DNA of 64,000 nucleotides from Duncaniella sp. GTDB taxonomy: Bacteria; Bacteroidota; Bacteroidia; Bacteroidales; Muribaculaceae. Below, in pieces: positions 17,378 through 25,031 of the stretch. Location of the stretch: contig JAIDCC010000096.1 of the NCBI GenBank assembly GCA_029056055.1, positions 23,971 through 87,970 on the forward strand, written 5' to 3'. The stretch's first letter is position 1. Each line of letters starts with the position of its first letter. The position numbers were made by a program, and so were the translations under genes. The notes beneath the pieces are model-generated. The model ran no database searches. It was given only the letters and a program-made list of their open reading frames with translations, and had not been told where the DNA came from.

Positions 17378-19456
17378 ATGAAATCAGGTCTTCCCCTCCT
17401 CCTTGCCGCATTGTCGTGTGCAGTCGCATCAGCCCAAACCGAACTGCCCGACAGCATAGCGGCGCAGGAGCTGGGCGAAATCGTAATAGAGGCGCCCAAG
17501 GTGATACACCGCGCCGATATGGATGTCTACCATCCGTCGCAGAGCGCTACAGACAATGCCAAAAACGGAGTGCAGCTTCTCGCAAATCTTATGATTCCGT
17601 CGCTTTCGGTGAACGACGCTCTCGGCACAATCACCTCGGCGGGAGCGGCTGTGCAGGTGCGCATCAACGGGCGCGTGGCTACTGTCGAGCAGGTGAGAAA
17701 TCTTCTTCCGGAAACCATAAAGCGCGTCGAATGGATAGAAAACCCCGGCTTGCGATACAACGGCGCCACGACGGTGCTCAATTTCATCGTGACCAACCCG
17801 ACAGTCGGCGGGGCGGTGATGGGAAACGTCATGCAGGCGGTCAACGATGCCTTCGGCAACTACAACGCCAGTGTGAAACTCAACTCCGGTCGGTCGCAGA
17901 TAGAAGTCGGCGCCTACTACAAACTCACCCAAAATCTCAAAGTCTACCGCACGTTTGAGGAAACGTTCCGCAAGCCTGACGGCGAAACCTTCACACGCCG
18001 CGAGACTCCTCAGGGCGGACATCTCGACAATTCTTACGGACAGTTCTGGGCCTCGTATAATTACATCAAGTCCGACACTACGATTTTAGTGGTCGAGGCA
18101 CGCGGAATGCACGAACCCTCATCGAAGAACGTCTATCACGGCCTCGTCACCGCAAGCACTTCGCCCGACGACTTTCTTCTCACGGAGAGCGACGGCAGCA
18201 AAGGCACCCGTCCCACCCTCTCGGCCTATCTGGAGCAGCATCTCACGGCAAACCAAATCCTCGTGGTCGACTTCAAGGGTCAGTACTACGACGGTCGCAC
18301 TTACTCCGACTATGTAGAGCAACGCCCGGGAGCTTTCGACCTCCTCACCGACGTGCATACCGACATCCGCGACCGCAACCAACTCTATGCCATCGAGGCC
18401 GACTACATCAAAAACTGGAGCAAGTCGCGACTGACAGCGGGCGCGTCTTACACGGCCAACCGCAACCGTTCGACCTACGAAAACCTCGGCGGAGAGGTGT
18501 TTCATCAGCGCCAGGACAAGGTTTACTTCTTCGCGGAATACTTTCAGCGTCTCAACCGCTTCACTTTCACGGCAGGACTCGGCGCACAATACACCGATTT
18601 CCTCTTCCGCGAGACCGACCTCGGCAACAGTTCGTGGAACATCCGACCCCAGGCCGCGCTGTCCTACCGCCTCAACGACGCCCATCAATTCCGCCTCAAC
18701 TTCGAGTCGTGGCAATCTACCCCCTCTCTCGCCGAGACCAACCCCACACCTCAACAAATCGACGGCTTTCAATGGCGCGTGGGCAACGCCAACATCAAGA
18801 CAGCCACGAGTTACATGCTCACGCTGCGCTACAACTTCCGCCTGCCGCGAGTCTATGCTCAGTTTGGCGTGCGAGCATTCTCTTCGCCCGACGCAATCAC
18901 CCCTCTGCTGTTTTGGGAAGGCGACAATCTCGTAACCACCTACGAAAACAGCCGCGGTCTGCAAAACCTCTCATTCTTCCTCTCCCCTCAGATAGAAGTA
19001 ATCCCCGGTTGGCTGGACCTGAGCGGCTACGTGCAATGGCGCGCCGAGCGTATGCGCGGCACGGGCTACAATCTCACATCCAATGCGTGGAGCGGTTATG
19101 GTGTGGTGCAGCTCAGACACTGGGGGTTTACGCTCGCGGCTCAATACATCCGTTCGCAACGCGACCTCTGGGGCGAACAGATTTCATGGGGCGAAAACCT
19201 CAGCCACGTCGACCTCACCTACAATGTCAAGCACTGGAACTTTTCGCTGGGGTGCATCATGCCGTTCGGCAAGTATGAGAAAGGCTCGAAATCGCTTAGT
19301 CAATACAACCGTAATATCAAACATGTGCGCTCCGACATGCGCCTCTTCTACCTTGCAGTCAATTTCAACTTCCAGTGGGGACGACAGAAGAACAAGGCCA
19401 ACAAGCTCATCAATGTCGGGGGCGATGCAGACTCATCAAAGGCAGGCGGTCGCTGA
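17378..19456 (+). CDS. TonB-dependent-receptor-like outer-membrane beta-barrel protein
   Basis: Protein of 692 residues from ATG 17378 (697 from 17363). The signal peptide is MKSGLPLLLAALSCAVASAQ. There is no carboxypeptidase-like domain; a short plug-type region begins with LGEIVIEAPKV and includes VQVRINGRVATVEQVRNLLP and VEWIENPGLRYNG. A beta-barrel follows, ending near LAVNFNFQWGR with a short basic tail. This matches the 'outer membrane beta-barrel family' often found beside regulators in Bacteroidetes. The transported substrate is unknown. The preceding LuxR gene and palindrome suggest specific control. Confidence 0.85.
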   Translation: MKSGLPLLLAALSCAVASAQTELPDSIAAQELGEIVIEAPKVIHRADMDVYHPSQSATDNAKNGVQLLANLMIPSLSVNDALGTITSAGAAVQVRINGRVATVEQVRNLLPETIKRVEWIENPGLRYNGATTVLNFIVTNPTVGGAVMGNVMQAVNDAFGNYNASVKLNSGRSQIEVGAYYKLTQNLKVYRTFEETFRKPDGETFTRRETPQGGHLDNSYGQFWASYNYIKSDTTILVVEARGMHEPSSKNVYHGLVTASTSPDDFLLTESDGSKGTRPTLSAYLEQHLTANQILVVDFKGQYYDGRTYSDYVEQRPGAFDLLTDVHTDIRDRNQLYAIEADYIKNWSKSRLTAGASYTANRNRSTYENLGGEVFHQRQDKVYFFAEYFQRLNRFTFTAGLGAQYTDFLFRETDLGNSSWNIRPQAALSYRLNDAHQFRLNFESWQSTPSLAETNPTPQQIDGFQWRVGNANIKTATSYMLTLRYNFRLPRVYAQFGVRAFSSPDAITPLLFWEGDNLVTTYENSRGLQNLSFFLSPQIEVIPGWLDLSGYVQWRAERMRGTGYNLTSNAWSGYGVVQLRHWGFTLAAQYIRSQRDLWGEQISWGENLSHVDLTYNVKHWNFSLGCIMPFGKYEKGSKSLSQYNRNIKHVRSDMRLFYLAVNFNFQWGRQKNKANKLINVGGDADSSKAGGR

Positions 19457-19523
19457 GGAATAGACGACACAGGCACAGAGATAAATCTCAAAACATAAAC
19501 AGTTTTTTCAAGCAACTCGCGGA

Positions 19524-19547
19524 GCTCCCGGCAGTGATGCCCGGAGC
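19524..19547 (+). terminator. Probable terminator after the receptor gene
   Basis: GCTCCCGGC and GCCCGGAGC pair with one mismatch, followed by TTCGTTTCTTG. A second inverted repeat (GCGGAAA...TTTCCGC, about 19597-19635) lies nearer amt and may serve the opposite strand. Confidence 0.5.
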
Positions 19548-19654
19548 TTCGTTTCTTGTAGTGGGTCGGAAAGACGGAGAGACTTCACGAAAATAGCGGA
19601 AACCGGACAGCTGTCGCTATCCAATTTCCGCCATCGGGTATTCATCTAATCGTT

Positions 19655-21070
19655 TTATTCCATCTTCCGATACCAATCGTCGAGGCTCATCGAATCTTCG
19701 GCAAGTCCCGTTTCGCCACCATAGATTTCATCGTGCTGCGAGCGGTCGAGACCTATTTCCTCGTTCTGTCGGCTCACGCGCATCGGAATGATTTTGTCGG
19801 TGAGCCAATAGAGAATGTAGCTCACCACAAACGTGTAGGCAAACACCATCAGGAGCACGAGGATATGATTCCAGAAAAATTCGTTGCGACTAATCATTTC
19901 GGCATCTTCGGCCGCAAAGAAATCGTAGGCGAAAATGCCGGTGAGCACGGTGCCTATGATGCCGCCCAGACCGTGGGTGGGAAACACGTCGAGTGCATCG
20001 TCGAGCATATGGCCGTAGCCTTTCCACGAGCAAGCCATGTTGCAGCACACCGTGATGATGAAAGCTATGCAGACACTCTGCCCTACACTCACCCAGCCGG
20101 CCATAGGAGTGATGGCGACAAGCCCGACAACAGCGCCGATTGCCGCACCCATCGCCGACGGCTTGTGGCCGCGCATTCCGTCCATCGCAATCCACACTAC
20201 CATTGCAGTGGCGGCGGCTGTGTTGGTGTTGAGAAACGCCGATATCGCTATGCCGTCGGCTGCAAGCGAGGAGCCGCCGTTGAAGCCAAACCAGCCGAGC
20301 CACAGCAGGGCCGCTCCGAGGAGCACGAATGGCACGTTGGCGGGACGTGACTGATGGCGCTCGGTGCGTTTGCCGAGGAAGAGCGCGCCGGCCAGTGCGG
20401 CGATACCTGAAGCCGCGTGTACCACGATGCCTCCGGCGTAGTCGTGGACGTGCATCAGGCCGAAGAGTCCGTCGGGGTGCCACGTGCAGTGGGCCAACGG
20501 GCAATAGACCAATATGGTCCATAACACCATGAAGAGAAGATATCCGGCGAAGTGGACTCGCTCGGCAAACGAGCCTGTGATAAGCGAGGGTGTGATAATG
20601 GCAAATTTCATCTGAAACAGGGCAAACAGTGCCAGAGGTATCGTTGTGGTGGCTATACCAATCTGAGTCCATTCATTTGCGGCGTCGGTCACGTTTGTCA
20701 CTCCGACGTTGTCAAACATGAAGAACGTCGCGGGATTGCCAAACACATGGGCGATGTCTTGACCGAATGCGAGGGAGAAGCCGAAAATCACCCAGACCAC
20801 ACTCACCACGCCCATCACGATGAAACTTTGGAGCATCGTCGAAATCACGTTCTTCACTCTGACCATGCCCCCGTAGAAAAAAGAAAGACCCGGAGTCATC
20901 ATCAGCACGAAGATTGTGGCGGTGATCATCCAGGCTACGTTGGCGAAGAGGTGGGAGTTGGGCATGTCGAAGATGCCTTCTTCAGGGGTGACGAAACACC
21001 CGACAATGCTCACTGCAAGCATTAGCAGAAAGACTGTCAACCAGCCCCAATTGAGTTTTCTCTGTAACAT
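19655..21070 (-). CDS. amt: Ammonium transporter
   Basis: Inner-membrane ammonium/ammonia channel of 471 residues with the usual ~11 membrane segments. Family strings include MMTPGLSFFYGGMVRVKNV, DYAGGIVVHAASGIAALAGA, LLWLGWFGFNGGSSLAADG and FPTHGLGGIIGTVLTG. The segment before SIVGCFVTPEEG reads as a first membrane span or signal. No P-II (glnK) gene is adjacent, unlike many bacteria. A promoter box lies 75 nt upstream on the minus strand, so amt has its own transcript and is separated from the ECF/DUF1893 operon by a terminator. Confidence 0.95.
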   Translation of the reverse strand: MLQRKLNWGWLTVFLLMLAVSIVGCFVTPEEGIFDMPNSHLFANVAWMITATIFVLMMTPGLSFFYGGMVRVKNVISTMLQSFIVMGVVSVVWVIFGFSLAFGQDIAHVFGNPATFFMFDNVGVTNVTDAANEWTQIGIATTTIPLALFALFQMKFAIITPSLITGSFAERVHFAGYLLFMVLWTILVYCPLAHCTWHPDGLFGLMHVHDYAGGIVVHAASGIAALAGALFLGKRTERHQSRPANVPFVLLGAALLWLGWFGFNGGSSLAADGIAISAFLNTNTAAATAMVVWIAMDGMRGHKPSAMGAAIGAVVGLVAITPMAGWVSVGQSVCIAFIITVCCNMACSWKGYGHMLDDALDVFPTHGLGGIIGTVLTGIFAYDFFAAEDAEMISRNEFFWNHILVLLMVFAYTFVVSYILYWLTDKIIPMRVSRQNEEIGLDRSQHDEIYGGETGLAEDSMSLDDWYRKME

Positions 21071-21144
21071 TGATATAAGAGTTTAAAATGTGAATGAATT
21101 ATCTATTTGCTATTATAATCCATGTACTATTCGAAATATGCTTG

Positions 21145-21152
21145 CAAAATTA
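21145..21152 (-). promoter_or_regulatory. -7 box of amt (minus strand)
   Basis: TAATTTTG on the minus strand, 75 nt before the amt start codon. Confidence 0.55.
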
Positions 21153-21189
21153 CGATATTCATATCATTTTTCCAAACAACTGCCCCGAT

Positions 21190-21229
21190 TTTTCAAAAAA
21201 ATCAGAGGCACACACGAGTGCATGCCTCT
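21190..21229 (-). terminator. Intrinsic terminator of the redox/ECF operon (minus strand)
   Basis: Read on the minus strand, AGAGGCA and TGCCTCT close a 12-nt loop and are followed by GATTTTTTTG. It lies 33 nt after the ECF-type gene. Confidence 0.8.
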
Positions 21230-21261
21230 TAGAAAATATCAAAACCCTTATGTCGCGGGGC

Positions 21262-21768
21262 TTAGCCGCGGAGTCGGTTTATCACAAACCATCCGCCGAA
21301 AATCTGGAGCAACATGCCGGGGATGCCGATGCGGAAATCCTGACAGGCAAGGAAGAAATCGCCTTTCATCACCCATTCGCCAAGCGTGCCGACGGCCTGA
21401 TAGCCGAGCACCACGGCCACTAATGCCAAGACGGAAGCCTTTTTGAAGCGCGATGCGGCTGCGCCGGCCATGACTGCGAGAAGCACAGACTTGAGCATGA
21501 TGGCAGGCAGAGCGGCCACGGCAGGCATTCCGAACAGCAGGGCATTAGCCACGGGCGACGCGAGTGCGGTGAGTAGTCCGGCACGCCAGCCGAATTTATA
21601 GGCTGCCACGAGGGTGAAAAAGTAGATTGGCAGCCACGTCACTCCGCCCTGAGGCACGAGGTGAAACAACTGCGGCATCACGAGATTGCCCAAGATGAAT
21701 AATGTGGCTACCAGATAGGTCTTGCTGCTGCTGAAAGGCAGCGATTGAAGTTTGATTGTAGTTTGCAT
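21262..21768 (-). CDS. ECF-type transporter substrate-binding (S) component-like membrane protein
   Basis: Integral membrane protein of 168 residues with about five or six hydrophobic segments (YLVATLFILGNLVM, TWLPIYFFTLVAAYKFG, LLTALASPVANALLFGMPAV, LALVAVVLGYQAVG). Size, segment spacing and the Gly/Ala-rich core fit S components of energy-coupling-factor vitamin transporters. No ATPase or T component is nearby, so it would use a shared energising module. It starts 5 nt after the DUF1893 stop, last in a minus-strand operon. Its ligand cannot be read; a redox cofactor such as a flavin would suit the neighbours, but that is speculation. Confidence 0.65.
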   Translation of the reverse strand: MQTTIKLQSLPFSSSKTYLVATLFILGNLVMPQLFHLVPQGGVTWLPIYFFTLVAAYKFGWRAGLLTALASPVANALLFGMPAVAALPAIMLKSVLLAVMAGAAASRFKKASVLALVAVVLGYQAVGTLGEWVMKGDFFLACQDFRIGIPGMLLQIFGGWFVINRLRG

Positions 21769-21773
21769 ATTTC

Positions 21774-22214
21774 TTACTTATTTTTTCGGGACATTTCTTC
21801 GACAAATCGTTCGATGAGCGGCAGACATTCCTCGGCTGTCAGGCAGTCGCGGCAGAGCGTTTCGACGGGACAGACTCCGGTGCCGGCACGGTTGATGATG
21901 TTTGGCACGCGTTTCCCGAAGCTCACCTCTACCCCGCTCCCTTCGAAAAGCTCTAGAGCCGGCTCGCTGATTACGTCGGCATAGACGGCCTTCACGCCTC
22001 CCAGAAGCATCAGCGCGGCAGCGCCTTTGCCTACTACTTTGTCGGCCACAGCGGCTCCGTCAAGTCGTGAGCGGTCGGTTTTGAGCAGATGGAGCAGGTC
22101 ACGTACTCCGCGCTCCCGGCAGCAACTCACTTCGCCGTGGTTGAAGATGACACACGAGCATCCTTCGGCGTGCAGACGCTCCACAAGGTTCGTCATTGAA
22201 ACTGAATTATCCAT
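21774..22214 (-). CDS. DUF1893 family protein
   Basis: Protein of 146 residues from the ATG at 22214, 14 nt after the preceding aldo/keto reductase; the in-frame start at 22322 would overlap that gene. Family strings are CSCVIFNHGEV, DRSRLDGAAVADKVVGKGAA and SFGKRVPNIINRAGTGVCPV. The C-terminus is Cys-rich (CPVETLCRDCLTAEEC), suggesting a metal or thiol site. DUF1893 has no established biochemical role that I know of. The tight packing between Fe-S reductases and a membrane carrier implies a part in the same redox task. Confidence 0.8.
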   Translation of the reverse strand: MDNSVSMTNLVERLHAEGCSCVIFNHGEVSCCRERGVRDLLHLLKTDRSRLDGAAVADKVVGKGAAALMLLGGVKAVYADVISEPALELFEGSGVEVSFGKRVPNIINRAGTGVCPVETLCRDCLTAEECLPLIERFVEEMSRKNK

Positions 22215-22228
22215 TTCAAAAAGGCTGT

Positions 22229-23377
22229 TTAGTATCCGAATCGTTCGGCGGCGAGCCTCATGCCTTTGATGATTTCTACGCCAAACGGACAACGTTTCTC
22301 GCACGCGCCACACTCCACACACTCCGATGCGTGGTGGCTTAGCACTTTGTAGTGCTCGCGCACGGTTTCGGGTATGATTCCCTGCGCTTCGGTGAGGTTA
22401 TAAAACTTGTTGACTGCGGCAATGTCGATTTTCGCGGTGCAGGGCGCGCAGTGGCCGCAATACATGCAATGGCCGTTCCACGAAAAACGCTCGTGCCCTT
22501 CCAACACCGGTGTGTAGTCGCGCTCTGCGGCCGAAGCCTCACACCATTTCAACGCCTCCTCTATTTCGGCTTTGCTATGCGCTCCTATCATCACGGCGGC
22601 TACTGCGGGACGGGTCAGGCAGTATTCTATGGCCTGGGCCGGAGTCATGGCTTTGCCAAACGGCGAACGCTCGGGGCTCAGAAGGTCGCCCCCTCCATAG
22701 ACTTTCATCACGTCGATGCCCACGCCGTTGCGCGCACAAAGCTCATAGAGGTGTTCGCGCTCGGGGTCGATGTTGTGGCGTGCCTGCGCGAAGGTGGCCT
22801 CATCGAAGAGGTCGTCTACGTTTTCGCTCGGGGGTTGAAGGTCGTAGGCGGGATTAATCGAAAACATCAGCACTTCGATAAGCCCCGACTCCACAGCCTT
22901 TCGGGCCACAACCGGATTGTGGCTGCTCATGCCTATGTGGCGTATCTTTCCGGCTGCTTTCAGTTCTTGGGCCAGCCGGATGATTTCGCCGTTCATCACC
23001 TTTTCATAATCATCCTCGGCGTCGACGTAATGTATCATGCCGATGTCGAGGTAGGCGGTATCGAGTTCGGCGAGCTGCTTTTCGAAAGCGGGCACGATTT
23101 TGGCCACATCGCGCGTGCGCAGGTATTGGTCGTTCTCCCACACCGTCGAGAGATGACCTTGAATCACGAAATTCTCGCGCCGTCCGCGGAGTGCGTGGCC
23201 GATGTTGGTGCGAAGTTCCGGATTTGGCGAATAAAGGTCAATGAAGTTGATGCCGCGCGAAATGGCAAAGTCCATTTCGGCTTTCACCTCATCGGCGGTT
23301 TTTCCGAGCAGACCTTCACACCCTAAGGCTATCGCGCTCACTTCGAGGCCGGTGTTGCCTAACTGTCGGTATTCCAT
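22229..23377 (-). CDS. Aldo/keto-reductase-fold protein with C-terminal [4Fe-4S] ferredoxin region, catalytic tetrad altered
   Basis: Protein of 382 residues. The (beta/alpha)8 AKR barrel spans about residues 1-280 (MEYRQLGNTGLEVSAIALG; KIRHIGMSSHNP). Two cysteine motifs at the end (CMYCGHCAPC and CVECGACEKRCPFG) fit Fe-S clusters. The usual tetrad is incomplete: Asp (FIDLYSPN) and His (MIHYVDA) are present, but the Tyr expected five residues after Asp is Asn, and the Lys of the ATK position is Gly (VIQGHLS). It is therefore unlikely to be a normal NADPH carbonyl reductase. There is no signal peptide, so it is cytoplasmic. It follows a repeat element ending 9 nt upstream of its start. Confidence 0.85.
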   Translation of the reverse strand: MEYRQLGNTGLEVSAIALGCEGLLGKTADEVKAEMDFAISRGINFIDLYSPNPELRTNIGHALRGRRENFVIQGHLSTVWENDQYLRTRDVAKIVPAFEKQLAELDTAYLDIGMIHYVDAEDDYEKVMNGEIIRLAQELKAAGKIRHIGMSSHNPVVARKAVESGLIEVLMFSINPAYDLQPPSENVDDLFDEATFAQARHNIDPEREHLYELCARNGVGIDVMKVYGGGDLLSPERSPFGKAMTPAQAIEYCLTRPAVAAVMIGAHSKAEIEEALKWCEASAAERDYTPVLEGHERFSWNGHCMYCGHCAPCTAKIDIAAVNKFYNLTEAQGIIPETVREHYKVLSHHASECVECGACEKRCPFGVEIIKGMRLAAERFGY

Positions 23378-23386
23378 ATTCAGGAT

Positions 23387-23613
23387 AAGTAAGTGAGAAA
23401 AATAACTTTCATTTATTTTTCATCACTTATATTTTTTAAGTATGTGTTCGAAATTATTTGTTGTGTTGGATTATGAAGTATGTGGATGAAATTTTGCATT
23501 CGGCTGAAGGCGTTATGGGGTTCCATAACAACTGAAGCCGAATTAGAAAGTTCGCCTCAGAATTCATGAGCCAATGCATTAAGTAATTTCGAACACATAC
23601 TTAGAACTAACTT
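23387..23613 (-). repeat. Composite foldback: deleted family A element carrying an inserted family C element
   Basis: On the minus strand it opens with AAGTTAGTTCT (family A left end with one change), is interrupted by the family C element, resumes with A-rich family A sequence (GTGATGAAAAAT) and ends TTTTTCTCACTTACTT. About 120 nt of the family A centre is missing. It sits between two aldo/keto reductase genes and supplies the stop codon of the upstream one. Confidence 0.75.
23438..23602. repeat. Foldback element family C (165 bp)
   Basis: The perfect 19-bp inverted ends are AAGTATGTGTTCGAAATTA and its reverse complement. The interior holds two nested short stems (TTCGGCT/AGCCGAA and GTTATGG/CCATAAC). 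It encodes nothing visible. It is the only copy in the window and lies inside a family A copy. Confidence 0.85.
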
Positions 23614-25016
23614 AATGTTTCTTGTTTCAGATTTTCAACGAACTTGTCTATTCTGTGCAGTTCGCCGGGTATGTCGATTTGCTGCGGGCAGTGGGACACG
23701 CATTGTTTGCATCCGATGCAATGGCTGGCCTGACGCAATCGGGGCACGCTGCGGTCGTAGCCTATGAGAAACACCCTGCGCGCCTCGCGATAGTTCTCGC
23801 TCTGCGACGAGGCGGCCACATTGCCTTCGTTGACACATTTATTATAATGTGTCAGGATTGAGGGGATGTCGATGCCATAGGGACACGGCATACAATACTT
23901 GCAGTCGTTGCACGCGATGGTGGGATACTGCACCATCAGGTCGGCCGTCGCATAGAGGAAGTCGAGTTCGCCGGCATCAAGCGGTTTCAGCGGACAGTAG
24001 GTGCTGAGGTTGTCCATCAGGTGGTTCTTGTAGGTCATGCCGCTCAGCACGGTGAGCACTCCGGGGTGGGTCCCGGCATATCTGAACGCCCACGAGGCCA
24101 CGCTGCGCTCCGGCTCTTTCTGCTTCAGACGCTTCACGATGTGGTCGGGCACGTTCGACAGACGTCCTCCAAGAAGCGGCTCCATGATTACGGCGGGAAT
24201 GCCGCGTTTCTCAAGCTCGCCGTAGAGATACTCCGCGTTGGTGTTGCGCGGGTTCATCTCTTTGGCGTGCTTCCAGTCTACGTAGTTGAGCTGGATTTGC
24301 ACGAAGTCCCACTTATACTTGTCATGGTTGGCCAGCAGGTAGTCGAACACCTCGATGTCTCCGTGATAGGAGAAACCGAGATTTTTGATTCGTCCGGCCT
24401 CGCGCTCGGCCAGCAGGAAGTCGAGCATGCCGTTCTCGATGTAGCGGTGGTTGAAATCGTTCATGCCGTCGCCCATGCCGATTGCATGGAGCAGGTAGTA
24501 GTCGATGTAGTCGGTCTGAAGTTCTTTGAACGAATTCTTATACATGGCCATCGAGGCCTCGCGGCTCCACGTCGAGGGCGCGAAGTTCGAGAGTTTCGTG
24601 GCTATGAAGTAGCTGTCGCGCGGGTGGCGGCTGAGGGCTATACCCGTTGTGCGCTCCGACAGACCTTTGCAGTAGGCGGGCGACGTGTCGAAGTAGTTCA
24701 CTCCGTTGGCCATTGCAGTGTCCACCAGGTCGTTGACCGCCTCTTGGTCAATCTCGCCGGCATGTTCTTTCGACACGCGTTCGTCTATCGTGGGCCAGCG
24801 CATGCAGCCGTAGCCGAGTATCGACACCTGTTGGCCGGTTTTGGGGTTTGTGCGATAAGTCATTTCCCCTTCTATGGCAGGCGCGCCGCTGCGATGTGTC
24901 ACCGTGCGGCCGCCTTTGGTCTTGGAGTCACATCCGGCGAGGGCCACTCCCGTGACGGTTGCTCCGAGCCCGAGACGTTTCAGAAAATCACGTCTGTTTA
25001 TGATATTTTTCATCAT
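23607..25016 (-). CDS. Tat-exported aldo/keto reductase with C-terminal [4Fe-4S] dicluster
   Basis: Protein of 469 residues. The N-terminus has a twin-arginine motif (NRRDFLKRLG), a hydrophobic stretch and a lipobox-like LAGC, predicting Tat export and possible lipid anchoring. The AKR barrel follows and keeps the tetrad residues (YFDTSPAYC, IATKLS, YLLHAIG). Two Cys motifs close the protein (CNDCKYCMPCPYG and CIGCKQCVSHCPQQ). An exported AKR has no NADPH supply, so electrons probably come through the Fe-S clusters from the membrane polyferredoxin encoded 15 nt upstream (inference). The last codon and the TAG stop lie inside the repeat element. Confidence 0.88.
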   Translation of the reverse strand: MMKNIINRRDFLKRLGLGATVTGVALAGCDSKTKGGRTVTHRSGAPAIEGEMTYRTNPKTGQQVSILGYGCMRWPTIDERVSKEHAGEIDQEAVNDLVDTAMANGVNYFDTSPAYCKGLSERTTGIALSRHPRDSYFIATKLSNFAPSTWSREASMAMYKNSFKELQTDYIDYYLLHAIGMGDGMNDFNHRYIENGMLDFLLAEREAGRIKNLGFSYHGDIEVFDYLLANHDKYKWDFVQIQLNYVDWKHAKEMNPRNTNAEYLYGELEKRGIPAVIMEPLLGGRLSNVPDHIVKRLKQKEPERSVASWAFRYAGTHPGVLTVLSGMTYKNHLMDNLSTYCPLKPLDAGELDFLYATADLMVQYPTIACNDCKYCMPCPYGIDIPSILTHYNKCVNEGNVAASSQSENYREARRVFLIGYDRSVPRLRQASHCIGCKQCVSHCPQQIDIPGELHRIDKFVENLKQETLS

Positions 25017-25031
25017 GCGAAAGATTCTTGA

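Noticed and set aside
22352-23326. A 324-codon plus-strand frame opposite the second AKR
   Set aside because: A shadow of the AKR gene; no start context and no recognisable domain.
24021-25031. A 336-codon plus-strand frame opposite the Tat-exported AKR
   Set aside because: It is antisense to a protein with a Tat signal, AKR tetrad and Fe-S motifs; no motif is visible in the antisense product.
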